Shown: positions 8,676 through 17,759 of the stretch, in pieces
Numbering within the stretch: position 1 is the first letter of the stretch
Layout of the letters: each line of letters begins with the position of its first letter
Source: Kaistia sp. 32K
GTDB taxonomy: Bacteria > Pseudomonadota > Alphaproteobacteria > Rhizobiales > Kaistiaceae
Reading direction: 5' to 3'
Assembly (NCBI RefSeq): GCF_016629525.1
Contig: NZ_AP024269.1
Coordinates: 2,046,001 to 2,110,000, forward strand
DNA: 64,000 bases
Notes under the pieces: model-generated
What the model saw: the letters and a program-made list of their open reading frames with translations, nothing else
The model's database searches: none
What the model was told of the DNA's origin: nothing
Program-made: the position numbers and the translations under genes

Positions 8676-10271
8676 TTGTCGCAGCTGAAGAACAAGCGGA
8701 TTTGTCAGATCGTATTGGTTGCGATTTTGACTGGATTGCTGTGCATGAACGGACGCTGCGACGTGAACAAACCTATCAAGAGCCAGCTCGAGCCGGTTTT
8801 TCCAACGCAAAGCAAGGCAACCTTGCGGATGGTGCTGGCAGGCGCCAGCGATCGCGCCATCCTGGCGGCCGGGCCGCTGGCGCATCTCGTGACCTTCACG
8901 GACGAACTGTTCCGCTCGGACGGCACGATGCGCGACGTCTATCCCGTTCTGGCGGTCGTCGCGTCGTCGTCGGGTGCGCGCGAGGTTGAGGCCGCCTCGG
9001 CGGCGCTCGCCAAGTTCGCCACGATTCCCGCGCCGCCCGTCATCCGGATCGATCGCGATGTCGATGGCGTCTCGGCACTGGTGCAGACGGTGCTCGAATC
9101 GGGTCTCGGCCGCATCTCCGGCTACGCCCGCACCATGGCGACCGAACTCGTCATGCTGCGTCGCGAGCGCGAAACCCTGTTCGAGAATTTTCGCGTGCTT
9201 GAGGATGCGTTCCGGGCCCGGAACTGGGAGCCGGCGAGCGAGATCTTCGCGCATGACCCGTTCGTCGACCCGAAGGACGAGGGTATCGGCCGCCTGATGC
9301 GCGAAAGCTGGGTCGAGCAATTGCTGCCGGTCTCGAGCTTCGGCGTCTCCGGCTTTGCGCTGCATTTCCGCAATGCCGCCAAGGGCAGCGGCGAGGTCAT
9401 TGTCACGCTCGACTATGTCGAGAGCGGCGAGGGCGTTGCCGAATGGATCGTGCCCTTCTCCGATCTGGCGGCCGACTGGAACTTCTTCTCGCTGCCGAAG
9501 GCCTGCGACGGCAGCCCCCGCACGCTTCGCCTGCGCGTCTCCGCCAATGGCGCCGAGCCGCCGGCGCCGTCGCTCGGCCACCCGATCGCCAGCCGGCGCT
9601 ACGCCGCCCGGGCGCGTTCGCTGCATGGCGATCTCGACCATCGGCCGCTCGCGATCAAGATCTATGCCGGCGTCCCCGGCGTGCGTCCGACGGCGCTGCC
9701 GAATTCGATCGCGCCGAGCGCGCTGATGAGCGGACGGCGCATCGAGGACTATCGTTTGCCGCTCGACGCGCTCCGCGCCGTCGCCGACGTTTCCGTCAGC
9801 CCGATCGTGCCCGATTTCCAGACCATCCGCTTCCTCGAGCACGAGGATGCGATCGTCTGCCATCCGCTTCCGGCCGGTATTTCCGCCGGCGCGATCGCCA
9901 ATGTCGTGGCGCCGGGCACGGTGCGCTTCGCCGCCCGGGCGACGATCGACCATCCGGAAGGCAAGCCCGCGCTTGTCGGCTTCCTGCTAGCGCCGAGCGC
10001 CGCCAATCTCCGCTCGGAGATCGCGGTTCTCGAGCGCGAGGGTACGGCGCGCCGCTCGGCCTATTTCAGCGGCTGGCGCGACATCGTCGCCGGGGAATCG
10101 GCCAGCATCAACATCATGCTGGACGCCCCGACGCAGCGGACGATGAACCTCGTCATCCTCAGCCGCGCAAAGGGTGACTCGGTCGATTTCTCCTGGCTCA
10201 AGGTGTTCGATTTCCGCCTGGTCCGTCACTTCGACGTCGAACCGCGCGGGGAGGCTTCTCATGGCCAGTGA
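8676..10271 (+). CDS. Uncharacterised protein, first gene of the glycan operon
   Basis: About 531 aa; I cannot assign it to a family with confidence. The N-terminal 20 residues are hydrophobic (ICQIVLVAILTGLLCM), compatible with a signal peptide or anchor. The central part has the short-strand pattern of beta-sandwich modules. The start is uncertain: the frame opens at a TTG (8676) directly after a stop codon, and the next ATG is at 8745; neither has a clear ribosome site. The stop overlaps the start of the GT2-GT4 gene by 11 bases, which ties it to glycan synthesis. A support role in polysaccharide assembly is inference from position only. Confidence 0.6.
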   Translation: MSQLKNKRICQIVLVAILTGLLCMNGRCDVNKPIKSQLEPVFPTQSKATLRMVLAGASDRAILAAGPLAHLVTFTDELFRSDGTMRDVYPVLAVVASSSGAREVEAASAALAKFATIPAPPVIRIDRDVDGVSALVQTVLESGLGRISGYARTMATELVMLRRERETLFENFRVLEDAFRARNWEPASEIFAHDPFVDPKDEGIGRLMRESWVEQLLPVSSFGVSGFALHFRNAAKGSGEVIVTLDYVESGEGVAEWIVPFSDLAADWNFFSLPKACDGSPRTLRLRVSANGAEPPAPSLGHPIASRRYAARARSLHGDLDHRPLAIKIYAGVPGVRPTALPNSIAPSALMSGRRIEDYRLPLDALRAVADVSVSPIVPDFQTIRFLEHEDAIVCHPLPAGISAGAIANVVAPGTVRFAARATIDHPEGKPALVGFLLAPSAANLRSEIAVLEREGTARRSAYFSGWRDIVAGESASINIMLDAPTQRTMNLVILSRAKGDSVDFSWLKVFDFRLVRHFDVEPRGEASHGQ

Positions 10272-12939
10272 AGCGGACCTCGTCGTCATTGCCATGCCGC
10301 TCTACGGCCACGCGGCACTGGCTATCGAAGCGCTCGAGACCGCCTTCGCCTCCGAGACGGAATGCCGGATCGAGGTCGTCGTTTCGGTCGACGGCGACCC
10401 GCGCAGCGAGATCTTCACTGCGCTGACGCTCTATGCGGCGACGCGCCCGGAACTGCATGTCATCTTCGGACAGAACGCCGGTCCCGGCGGCGCCCGCAAC
10501 CGCGCGATCGACTTCATCGTCGAGAGCATGCCGGATGCGAAGGCCGTCTATTTCCTCGACGCCGACAACCGCGTCCTGCCGACGACCATCGAGACGCTGT
10601 ATGAGCGCCTCAAGGCGGAGCAGTGCGGCTGGGTCTACACCAACATCGACACGTTCTCCGTGCGGTGGGGCGCCCATTATGGCGATCGCTATTCGCGGCT
10701 GACGCACTGCGTCTCCGACAATATCTGCGACACCGGCTCGATGATCTCGATCGACGTGTTCCGCGCCGGCGTGCGTTTCGACGCCGATCGTCAGAACGGC
10801 TTCGAGGACTGGGAGTTCTGGCTCTCCTGCATCGAGGCAGGCTTTGTCGGCGCTCCGTGTCACGACACGGCGTTCGAGTATCGCCTCCGGGCCGAGAGCC
10901 GCTTCAAGGAGGCGAACCGCGATCGCGCCGCCTCGGTGAGCTTCCTGCGCCGGCGGCACAAGGGCCTCTTCCGCCGCTCGACGCTGGTCGTGTTCGAGCA
11001 CGAGGAATGCCCGCGCTATGCCCTGCTGCGCACGGGCGACGGCGCCATTGCCTGCTTCTCCGATCCGACGGCGGAGCCTTCCTACCTGGATTTCGACGAG
11101 GCAATCCGCGCCTTCTGGGGCAGCGCCGCCGAGCCGGACAACGTCCATTTCCCGCCCTTCCTGGCCGCGGCGAGCGGCGAGACGCTGAAGCTTCTTCACC
11201 AGTCGCGCCTCTGGCCCAACCTGCTGGTGCATCTGGAGCGGGCGACCGAGGTGGCGAACGTCGTGTTCGTCCAGATTGGGAATGTCGCCGCCGAGCGCGG
11301 CATCGACATCGAGATCCTGCCCTCCGGCCATGTCCGCAAGGGGCGCGCCGATCTCGTCTTCCTCTCCTCGACGATCGTTCGCGATGCGATCCGCAACAAT
11401 GCGCTCGACTGGCTGGGCTCGGTCGCGGCGAACCAGGTCTGGCCGACGGTCGCCGTCGTGAAGGTCCGCTTCCCGTTCCCGGCGGCTGCGCCCAAGCGGT
11501 CGTCGGCGACGCCCGAGCAGTCGTTGATCAATCTGGTGCAGACGATCGCCACCAGCCCGCTGCAGTCCGTGGCGGACAAGCGCTGGACCTGGCGCGCGCC
11601 GCGACTGCCCGCCTTGTCGGAACTCTACAAGCAGCTCCGGACCGAGGTTGGCGGTTCGCCCGTGCTGCCGCTCGGCCATGCCAGGAACGGCAGGCGCACG
11701 CTGGCGCTGCTCGTTCCCAACGCGTCGTTCGGCGGCGCGGAGAAGGTCGCCTTCGCGGCGGCGCGCGAATTGAAGGCCGAGGGATACGAGACGCATCTGT
11801 TCGTGCTCGGAAACGCGCGCATGGACGTGCTCGACGAGTTCGACGACGCCTTCGACCACATTCATTTCTGGAAGGCCGGCGTGCCGGCCTGGGGCGGCTC
11901 GAACCGCTTCCTCGGCCAGGATTTCATCGCCGAATATCACGACATCGACTGGAACGCCCTGAAGGGTCTCCTGTCCGGCTTCGATCTGATCATCAACAAC
12001 CACGTCATGGCGGTGCATCCGCTGATGGCGCGGTTGCGGGCCGAGGGATCGCGCACCGCCTGCTATCTGCATGTGGTCGACGAGACGCCGTTGCGCCGTC
12101 CGGCGGGACAGCCGTTCGCGGCGATCGCGCATGAGCATTGCTACGATGCGTTCCTGACCTGCTCGGAACAGCTCAAGGTCTACCTGCACAGCTACGGCGT
12201 GCCGCTGGAGAAGATCTACGCTGTCGCCAACGCCCCGAGCATTTCGGTGAAGCCGAAGATGCTGGCCGAAATCGTCCAGAACCGGCAGGCACGGACCCCG
12301 GATGCGCCGCTGCGCATTCTCTACATGGGCCGCTTCGAGCCGCAGAAGGGCATCGACCGCATCCACGCCGCCCTGCAGGATCTCCGCGCCCGCAACATTC
12401 CGTTCGAGGCGCTGGCGGTCGGCGGCGAGATCCTCGCCGAGCAACCGAGCTCGTGGACCGAGAAGCTCCGCGAAATCGGCGTCAGCGTCCGGCCGCCGAT
12501 CTTCGGAGGCCGCGAGATCGCCACCGTGCTCGCCTGGGGCGATATTCTGATCATGCCGTCGCGCTGGGAAGGCGCGCCGCTGATGATCGCCGAGGCGCAG
12601 CTGGTCGGTTGCGTCCCGGTCGCCACCGCCGTCGGCGCCGTCGACGAACTGGTCACGGATGGCCGCGACGGCTTCCTGATCGAGGGCGAGGCGGATCTGA
12701 AGATCGTCGCCGATCTGGCCAACGCGGTGGAAACGCTGGCGCGCGACCGCGGTCGTCTCGCTCAGCTGCGCGACGGCGGCCTGTTCACCGCATCGGGTCG
12801 TTCCTGGGCAGCGTCGTTCGGACCGTTCATCGAATGGTGCGACCGGGCCGTCACGACGACACCCCGGATCGTCGCGCGGGCGCCGCGCCGGACGATCGAA
12901 GCAACCAACAACGAGATTGAGGTTTCGGCCGTCGCCTGA
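10261..12939 (+). CDS. Bifunctional glycosyltransferase, GT2-GT4 fusion
   Basis: 892 aa cytoplasmic protein with two glycosyltransferase modules. The N-terminal GT2 domain (about 1-270) opens VVIAMPLYGHAALAIEAL, carries AVYFLDADNRV (the nucleotide-sugar/metal DxD region) and FEDWEFWLSCIEAG (the ED acceptor-base motif). A linker of about 200 residues follows. The C-terminal GT4 domain (about 480-860) has NASFGGAEKVAFAAA, the domain-joining strand LRILYMGRFEPQKGIDRI, and the donor-binding end PSRWEGAPLMIAEAQLVG with the E-x7-E pattern. It probably adds two successive sugars to a lipid-linked repeat unit. GGAGG 6 bases before ATG 10261 fixes the start; a longer open frame upstream is not used. 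Confidence 0.88.
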   Translation: MASEADLVVIAMPLYGHAALAIEALETAFASETECRIEVVVSVDGDPRSEIFTALTLYAATRPELHVIFGQNAGPGGARNRAIDFIVESMPDAKAVYFLDADNRVLPTTIETLYERLKAEQCGWVYTNIDTFSVRWGAHYGDRYSRLTHCVSDNICDTGSMISIDVFRAGVRFDADRQNGFEDWEFWLSCIEAGFVGAPCHDTAFEYRLRAESRFKEANRDRAASVSFLRRRHKGLFRRSTLVVFEHEECPRYALLRTGDGAIACFSDPTAEPSYLDFDEAIRAFWGSAAEPDNVHFPPFLAAASGETLKLLHQSRLWPNLLVHLERATEVANVVFVQIGNVAAERGIDIEILPSGHVRKGRADLVFLSSTIVRDAIRNNALDWLGSVAANQVWPTVAVVKVRFPFPAAAPKRSSATPEQSLINLVQTIATSPLQSVADKRWTWRAPRLPALSELYKQLRTEVGGSPVLPLGHARNGRRTLALLVPNASFGGAEKVAFAAARELKAEGYETHLFVLGNARMDVLDEFDDAFDHIHFWKAGVPAWGGSNRFLGQDFIAEYHDIDWNALKGLLSGFDLIINNHVMAVHPLMARLRAEGSRTACYLHVVDETPLRRPAGQPFAAIAHEHCYDAFLTCSEQLKVYLHSYGVPLEKIYAVANAPSISVKPKMLAEIVQNRQARTPDAPLRILYMGRFEPQKGIDRIHAALQDLRARNIPFEALAVGGEILAEQPSSWTEKLREIGVSVRPPIFGGREIATVLAWGDILIMPSRWEGAPLMIAEAQLVGCVPVATAVGAVDELVTDGRDGFLIEGEADLKIVADLANAVETLARDRGRLAQLRDGGLFTASGRSWAASFGPFIEWCDRAVTTTPRIVARAPRRTIEATNNEIEVSAVA

Positions 12940-12968
12940 CGCCGAAGCGATAGGAGAGGTACGTCTAT

Positions 12969-14144
12969 ATGCGTTCGAGGATCCTGGTCACGGGCATTCC
13001 CGGCCATTACACGAGGCTTGTTCGGAGCGCCAAGGGCGCGACCGTCCACTACGGCGAACAGCAGCTGCAGCCGGAGAGCAAGGAAGCGTTCCTGCGCGAG
13101 CTGACCAATATCAGCAACACCGGCAACTACCTGATCGGTGAGGGCGCCCTGCGCGCCATGCCGTCCAACGCCACGCAGGTGCCGTTCTGGCATCTCCACA
13201 ATGCCTGCACGAACGGCACGGGCCTGGACGAGATCAACGCCAATTTCGACATCTGCGTCTTCACCTGCGCCAACCTGCTGCGCAAGGGTCTCTCGGCCGA
13301 TGCCGAGGCACTCGTGCTGAAGAACCTCGACATGCCGATCGTCATGCTGGGCATCGGCATCCAGAACCGTGCCGATCTCGAGGAAGGGTTGCCCGAGGGC
13401 ACGCAGAAGCTGCTCGATATCCTCAAGGGCAAGGAACACTACTTCCTCACCCGTGGCCACGAGACGGCGGAATTCCTGAAGTCGCGCGGCTTCTCCTTCG
13501 TGCGCCCGACCGGCTGCCCCTCGGTCTATTTCCTGCCCGACAACATGCGCGCGGCGCTCAAGCGCCTGCCGGACGTCAAGGTTGGCAGCGGCCGGACCGT
13601 CTTCTCCGGCTATCTCGGCGCGACGGAAGAAGCCGTTCGCGACGTCAACATGCTGAGCAAGCCGGACAGCGAGTCCTTCTATGTCGTCCAGGACGAGTTC
13701 CTGCATTTCGACATGAAGGTCGAGCCGAACAAGGACGGCCGCGTCTTCGACTCGACCTCGGGCCAGATGATCGGCGACTTGAAGTACAAGGCGCAGGACC
13801 AGCTGCAGCGCAAGCTGAGGCTCCACACCTTCTTCGATACCAACCAGTGGCGCGCCTGGACCTCGTCGATGGACTTCTCCATCGGCCGCCGCTTCCACGG
13901 CAACATCATCGCGCTGCAGTCGGGCGTGCCCGGTCTGATGGTCTCCGTCGACGACCGCATGCGGGAAATGCTGCGCTTCACCGGCCTGCCGGCGATCGAG
14001 GCCTCGGCGCTCGAGGCGGCCAACGACCGGGCCGAGTTCGTCGCCGACCATCTCGCCGACCTGAACGTGCCGCAGGTGGTCGAGAAGTACAACGAACGCG
14101 AGAGCAATTTCCGCGCGACGTTGCGCGACATCGGCCTGAACTGA
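12969..14144 (+). CDS. Polysaccharide pyruvyl transferase family protein, copy 1
   Basis: 391 aa member of the polysaccharide pyruvyl transferase family (PF04230; fold related to GT-B). Members put ketal-linked pyruvate on sugars, although some relatives act as glycosyltransferases. Landmarks: NTGNYLIGEGALRAM near the N-terminus, IVMLGIGIQNRADLEEG, and SIGRRFHGNIIALQSGVPGLM with the conserved R-x-H before the C-terminal D. It is closely similar throughout to the next gene, so the pair arose by tandem duplication. AGGAGAGG about 10 bases upstream supports the ATG. No signal peptide, so it acts in the cytoplasm. Confidence 0.85.
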   Translation: MRSRILVTGIPGHYTRLVRSAKGATVHYGEQQLQPESKEAFLRELTNISNTGNYLIGEGALRAMPSNATQVPFWHLHNACTNGTGLDEINANFDICVFTCANLLRKGLSADAEALVLKNLDMPIVMLGIGIQNRADLEEGLPEGTQKLLDILKGKEHYFLTRGHETAEFLKSRGFSFVRPTGCPSVYFLPDNMRAALKRLPDVKVGSGRTVFSGYLGATEEAVRDVNMLSKPDSESFYVVQDEFLHFDMKVEPNKDGRVFDSTSGQMIGDLKYKAQDQLQRKLRLHTFFDTNQWRAWTSSMDFSIGRRFHGNIIALQSGVPGLMVSVDDRMREMLRFTGLPAIEASALEAANDRAEFVADHLADLNVPQVVEKYNERESNFRATLRDIGLN

Positions 14145-14155
14145 ATTCCAAAGCC

Positions 14156-14185
14156 GGCCCTTTCCGCCGCGAGGCGGCGAGGGCC
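14156..14185 (+). terminator. Stem-loop between the two pyruvyl transferase-like genes
   Basis: A GC-rich inverted repeat (GGCCCT...GCCGC / GCGGC...AGGGCC) sits in the 81-base gap between the paralogous genes. There is no T run after it, so it is more likely an mRNA-stabilising or partially terminating hairpin than a full terminator. Confidence 0.45.
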
Positions 14186-14225
14186 GTTCGCAGACTAGGC
14201 ACCAAGCATCCAGAGGACGAGCGTC

Positions 14226-15467
14226 ATGCGCATCTTGCTGACCGGCATCCCTTCCTATCTCCAGCGCACCGTCTCCGGCGTCTCCGGCGCGACGGTCCGT
14301 CACCGGCCCTATTTCGACGACATCCTGACCAAGAAGAACGTCATCGATCAGGTCAAGAAGATCGCCAATACGGGCAATTACCTGATCGGCGAGGGCGCCG
14401 GCCACGCCCTGCAGGGCCACGACGTCACCTATGTGCCGTTCTGGCATCTCGCCAACAGCCTGACGTCGGACGACGTCTATGACGAGCTCGCGCGCACGTT
14501 TGACATCTGCGTCTTCGCCTCGGCCAACCTGCTGCGGCCGGGCCTCTCCGCCGATCTCGAGGCGCAGGTCTTCGAGAAGCTGAAGCTGCCGGTCGTCGTC
14601 ATGGGCATCGGCATCCAGAAGAAGGCGAACCTCCGCGACGACCTGCCGGCCGGCACGCAGAAGTTCCTCGACGTGCTGCGCGACAAGGAGAGCTACTTCC
14701 TGACGCGCGGCTACTTCACCTCCGAGTTCCTGAAGGAGCAGGGGATGAAGTTCGTGCGGCCGACCGGCTGCCCGTCGCTCTACTTCAATCCGAACGGCAT
14801 GCGGCAGGCGCTGGCGAAGATCGCCAATCCCGAGCTGGTCGAAGCGCAGAAGATCGCCTTCGGTGGCTATCTCGGCAGCGTCGCCGATACGCTCGTCGAC
14901 GCGCATGTGCTGCTGAAGCCGGACAGCACCGCCCACTACGTGATCCAGGACGAGGTCACCGTCTACAACGTCGACATCGTCGGCGACGACCAGACGCTCG
15001 CCTATGACCCGCCGTCGGGCCGGATCATCGCGCCGCTCGAATACAAGCACCAGGAGAAGTGGCAGCGGAAGCACGAGCTGCACGTCTTCTTCGACACCAA
15101 TCGCTGGCGCACCTGGGCGTCGCAGCTCGATCTGTCCTTCGGTCGCCGCTTCCATGGCTGCATCATCACCATGCAGGCGGGCGTGCCCTCGCTGATGATC
15201 GCCGTCGACGACCGTATGCGCGAAATGCTGGAATTCATCGGCTTCCCGCATCTCGAGGCCCAGATCTGGAACCGCGAGACGCAGAAGAAGGCGTATCTGA
15301 AGGAGTTCCTGTCGACGATCGACGCGCAGGCTTCGATCGATCGCTACGACGCCTGCGAGACCAACTTCCGCACGGCGCTGAACGACATCGGCATCAAGCA
15401 GGCCTCGATCGCCAAGGCGGCTCCGGCTGCCACGGGCCAGGCCACGCGGACCCATGAGGCCGCGTAA
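14226..15467 (+). CDS. Polysaccharide pyruvyl transferase family protein, copy 2
   Basis: 413 aa paralogue of the preceding gene. Matching landmarks occur in the same order: NTGNYLIGEGAGHAL, VVVMGIGIQKKANLRDD, SYFLTRGYFTSEFLK, RPTGCPSLYF and SFGRRFHGCIITMQAGVPSLM. The C-terminal 30 residues are Ala-rich and absent from copy 1. It probably modifies a different sugar or position from copy 1; that is inference. The stop overlaps the start of the glycosidase gene by 14 bases, so the genes are translationally coupled. Confidence 0.85.
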   Translation: MRILLTGIPSYLQRTVSGVSGATVRHRPYFDDILTKKNVIDQVKKIANTGNYLIGEGAGHALQGHDVTYVPFWHLANSLTSDDVYDELARTFDICVFASANLLRPGLSADLEAQVFEKLKLPVVVMGIGIQKKANLRDDLPAGTQKFLDVLRDKESYFLTRGYFTSEFLKEQGMKFVRPTGCPSLYFNPNGMRQALAKIANPELVEAQKIAFGGYLGSVADTLVDAHVLLKPDSTAHYVIQDEVTVYNVDIVGDDQTLAYDPPSGRIIAPLEYKHQEKWQRKHELHVFFDTNRWRTWASQLDLSFGRRFHGCIITMQAGVPSLMIAVDDRMREMLEFIGFPHLEAQIWNRETQKKAYLKEFLSTIDAQASIDRYDACETNFRTALNDIGIKQASIAKAAPAATGQATRTHEAA

Positions 15468-16539
15468 GCCCTATCGTTCGACGCGCATCGTCCCGGCCCT
15501 GGCCGGGACGATGCTGTGGCTCGGCATTCTCTGCGGCGCGCAGGCAGAGGCGGCCGAGATCGGCTTCAACCGGGTCAATCTCGGTTGGAAGCAGCCGGCC
15601 GAGCGCAAGACCATCATCGACGCCATGAAGCGCAGCGGCGTCGCCTCGGTACGGCTTTCGCTGAGCGCGCCGATCGGGCAGAGCATCGACGCGGTGCGCA
15701 TGGCAAACGCGGCGGGCCTGCGCGTCCTGCTCGAGATCTCGCTCAACAACCGCGCCTTCTATCCCGACGGAACCAAGCGCCGCTCTGCCAAGGGTCGGAG
15801 CTTCGACGTCTACCGCCTCTCCGATCTCGACCCCGAGCGCTATCGCAAGGTGATCCGCGACACGCTGGCCAAGCTCGACAAGGCCGGTGTGAAGTTGGTC
15901 GGCGTGGAGCCCGGCAACGAGATCAACTGGGCCGGCTACAATGGCGATCTGGCGGTCGGCGCCGACGCCAAGAGCGATCCGGCCAAGGTCGCCGACGGCC
16001 TGGCGCGCTATGTCGAGATCGTTCGCGTGACCCGCGAGGAATTGCAGAAGACGAAGTTCAACCGCGACGCCAAGCTGATCTCGGCAGGTCTCTCCGACAT
16101 GCCGGTGCCGTTCTCGCGCCGCGTCGGCCTCGAGATCGTCCCGGCGCCCGAATGGACTTCCCGCATGCAAGCGCAGGGGCTCGACCAATGGGTCGACGCC
16201 TACGGCATCCATGTCTACCCGGGCAGCACCGGTTCGACCGAGAGCCGCGACGGTCTCGTGCGCGAGGCGCTCTCCTTCTGCGGCACCGCCGCCGCCGGCA
16301 AGCCGTGCTGGATCACCGAATGGGGCGTCGCCAATACTTCGCCGCGCTGTCCCATCGACGACGACACGCGCGCCGCGCAGGTGGATCAGGTCCGCTCCAT
16401 CATTGATGCCGATATCGAGGCGGGGAAGGTCGGCGCCGCCTACTATTTCGATTGGGACAGTGGAACCCCGTACAGCGTCTGGCGCTGCGGCGGCCTTTCT
16501 GCGGCCGGCCGGGCCGCCGTTCGTCCGGTGGCTCCATGA
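15454..16539 (+). CDS. Secreted glycoside hydrolase, clan GH-A type
   Basis: 361 aa exported (beta/alpha)8-barrel glycosidase. A signal peptide (IVPALAGTMLWLGILCGAQAEA) is followed by a barrel with the two clan GH-A carboxylates: acid/base E156 in VEPGNEINW and nucleophile E289 in CWITEWGVAN. FDWDSG near the C-terminus closes the barrel. The exact family (GH39-, GH5- or GH53-like) cannot be set by eye. Glycosidases inside polysaccharide operons usually trim or release polymer in the periplasm (as PslG or ExoK do), and the same role is likely here. It overlaps the previous gene by 14 bases and is followed by the esterase after 41 bases. Confidence 0.78.
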   Translation: MRPRKPYRSTRIVPALAGTMLWLGILCGAQAEAAEIGFNRVNLGWKQPAERKTIIDAMKRSGVASVRLSLSAPIGQSIDAVRMANAAGLRVLLEISLNNRAFYPDGTKRRSAKGRSFDVYRLSDLDPERYRKVIRDTLAKLDKAGVKLVGVEPGNEINWAGYNGDLAVGADAKSDPAKVADGLARYVEIVRVTREELQKTKFNRDAKLISAGLSDMPVPFSRRVGLEIVPAPEWTSRMQAQGLDQWVDAYGIHVYPGSTGSTESRDGLVREALSFCGTAAAGKPCWITEWGVANTSPRCPIDDDTRAAQVDQVRSIIDADIEAGKVGAAYYFDWDSGTPYSVWRCGGLSAAGRAAVRPVAP

Positions 16540-16580
16540 GGTCCTGACCACAAACAAAACATCCAGGGAGGATAGCGCGC

Positions 16581-17759
16581 ATGGCGCTCCGGACTATCGT
16601 TATCGGCGGCTCGAACACGGTCATGCAGCCCGGCTACTGGCCGAGCCTCCTCGCCAATATGGCGCGTCGCGGCATGGCGCTGGACGTCGTTGCCGATCTT
16701 TCGGTCGGCGGCACGACATCCGGTTTCGGCCTGTTCCAGCTCAAGGCCCATCCGGGGCTCGCCGACGCCGATGTCCTGATCATCGAATATGCGCTCAACG
16801 ATGCCTTCGTCTATGGCGACGAGCGGCGGCCGTTCCGCCACTGGGCCCGCTTCTACGAGGGCATCATCCGCTATGCGCTGGAACAGAACCCCAATCTGCG
16901 GATCGTCTCGCTCGTCTTCGGCGCGCGCAGCGGCACCTATGTCAGCGCGGTGCCGTCGATCGACGCCGGCATGCATTACATTTCCGACTGGTACGAGACC
17001 TCGGTCATCAACGTCTCGCGCCACCTGATGCGCCGCTTCGGCCGCGAGGTGATCACCGACCCCGCCTTCTATTCGGACCAGGGCCATTATGCCCGGCCGA
17101 TCGCAACCTCCATCGTCGCGGATATCGTCGCGGACGATCTGGAGCGGATCCTCGCGGCGCCTGTCCGCGCGCGCGCCTTGCCGCTGCCGATCGATCCGCA
17201 GCATTTCGCCGGCGCCGGCGTCATCGATGCGAAGACGCTGATCGAGAGCCGCGGCCTGCCGGCCCGCGACTACCGCAATCGCCGCTTTGGCGCGACGACC
17301 GCCGATCTCAGCCGGTTCCGGCTGAAGCTCGAGTTCGAGAAGGGGAGGCCGCTGGCCCTTTCCTATGTGTGCGCCCCGGAAGTCGGCCCGCTGGAAATCT
17401 CCATGCCCGGCGAGACGATTGAGGCAGCCACGTTGAAGGGCGGCGTCCGCGACGGCGCCTTCAAGTTCCTGTTCTCGATGCTGAGCTGCGAATTCCTGTA
17501 TCCCGGTCCCGCGCTGTTGCAGGAACCGGCGAAGCTCGCCATCTCGATCCAGGTTGCGCAGGGCGTTCCGCGAACGAACCGCCATGTCCCGAAGGACAAT
17601 GTCGCGCACGCGGCGTACGACCCGGCCGCGGAGCCCGTGATGCCGCTGCTCGGCATCCTCTATACCGGCACGCTCAAATCCTGCGTTGTCGAGCCGGTGG
17701 AAGCCGTCCAGCCTCAGCCGGCGGCCGCCACCGAGCGCATCGAGGCGCCGAACATCTGA
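16581..17759 (+). CDS. SGNH/GDSL-type hydrolase
   Basis: 392 aa protein with an N-terminal SGNH esterase fold. Block I is VIGGSNTVM (nucleophile S11), block II SVGGTTS (G43/G44), block III IIEYALNDA (N73), and block V DQGHYARP (D166, H169). The C-terminal 180 residues look like an added beta-rich domain. No signal peptide is seen, so it is either cytoplasmic or exported by another route. In a glycan operon it most likely removes or transfers O-acyl groups on the polymer. GGGAGG upstream supports the ATG. Its last 46 bases overlap the end of the oppositely oriented GT4 gene. Confidence 0.8.
   Translation: MALRTIVIGGSNTVMQPGYWPSLLANMARRGMALDVVADLSVGGTTSGFGLFQLKAHPGLADADVLIIEYALNDAFVYGDERRPFRHWARFYEGIIRYALEQNPNLRIVSLVFGARSGTYVSAVPSIDAGMHYISDWYETSVINVSRHLMRRFGREVITDPAFYSDQGHYARPIATSIVADIVADDLERILAAPVRARALPLPIDPQHFAGAGVIDAKTLIESRGLPARDYRNRRFGATTADLSRFRLKLEFEKGRPLALSYVCAPEVGPLEISMPGETIEAATLKGGVRDGAFKFLFSMLSCEFLYPGPALLQEPAKLAISIQVAQGVPRTNRHVPKDNVAHAAYDPAAEPVMPLLGILYTGTLKSCVVEPVEAVQPQPAAATERIEAPNI

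Noticed and set aside
12762..15455. An 897-codon minus-strand open frame across the pyruvyl transferase-like genes
   Set aside because: Long antisense frames are usual in high-GC coding DNA. The plus-strand genes have ribosome sites, family motifs and proper spacing.
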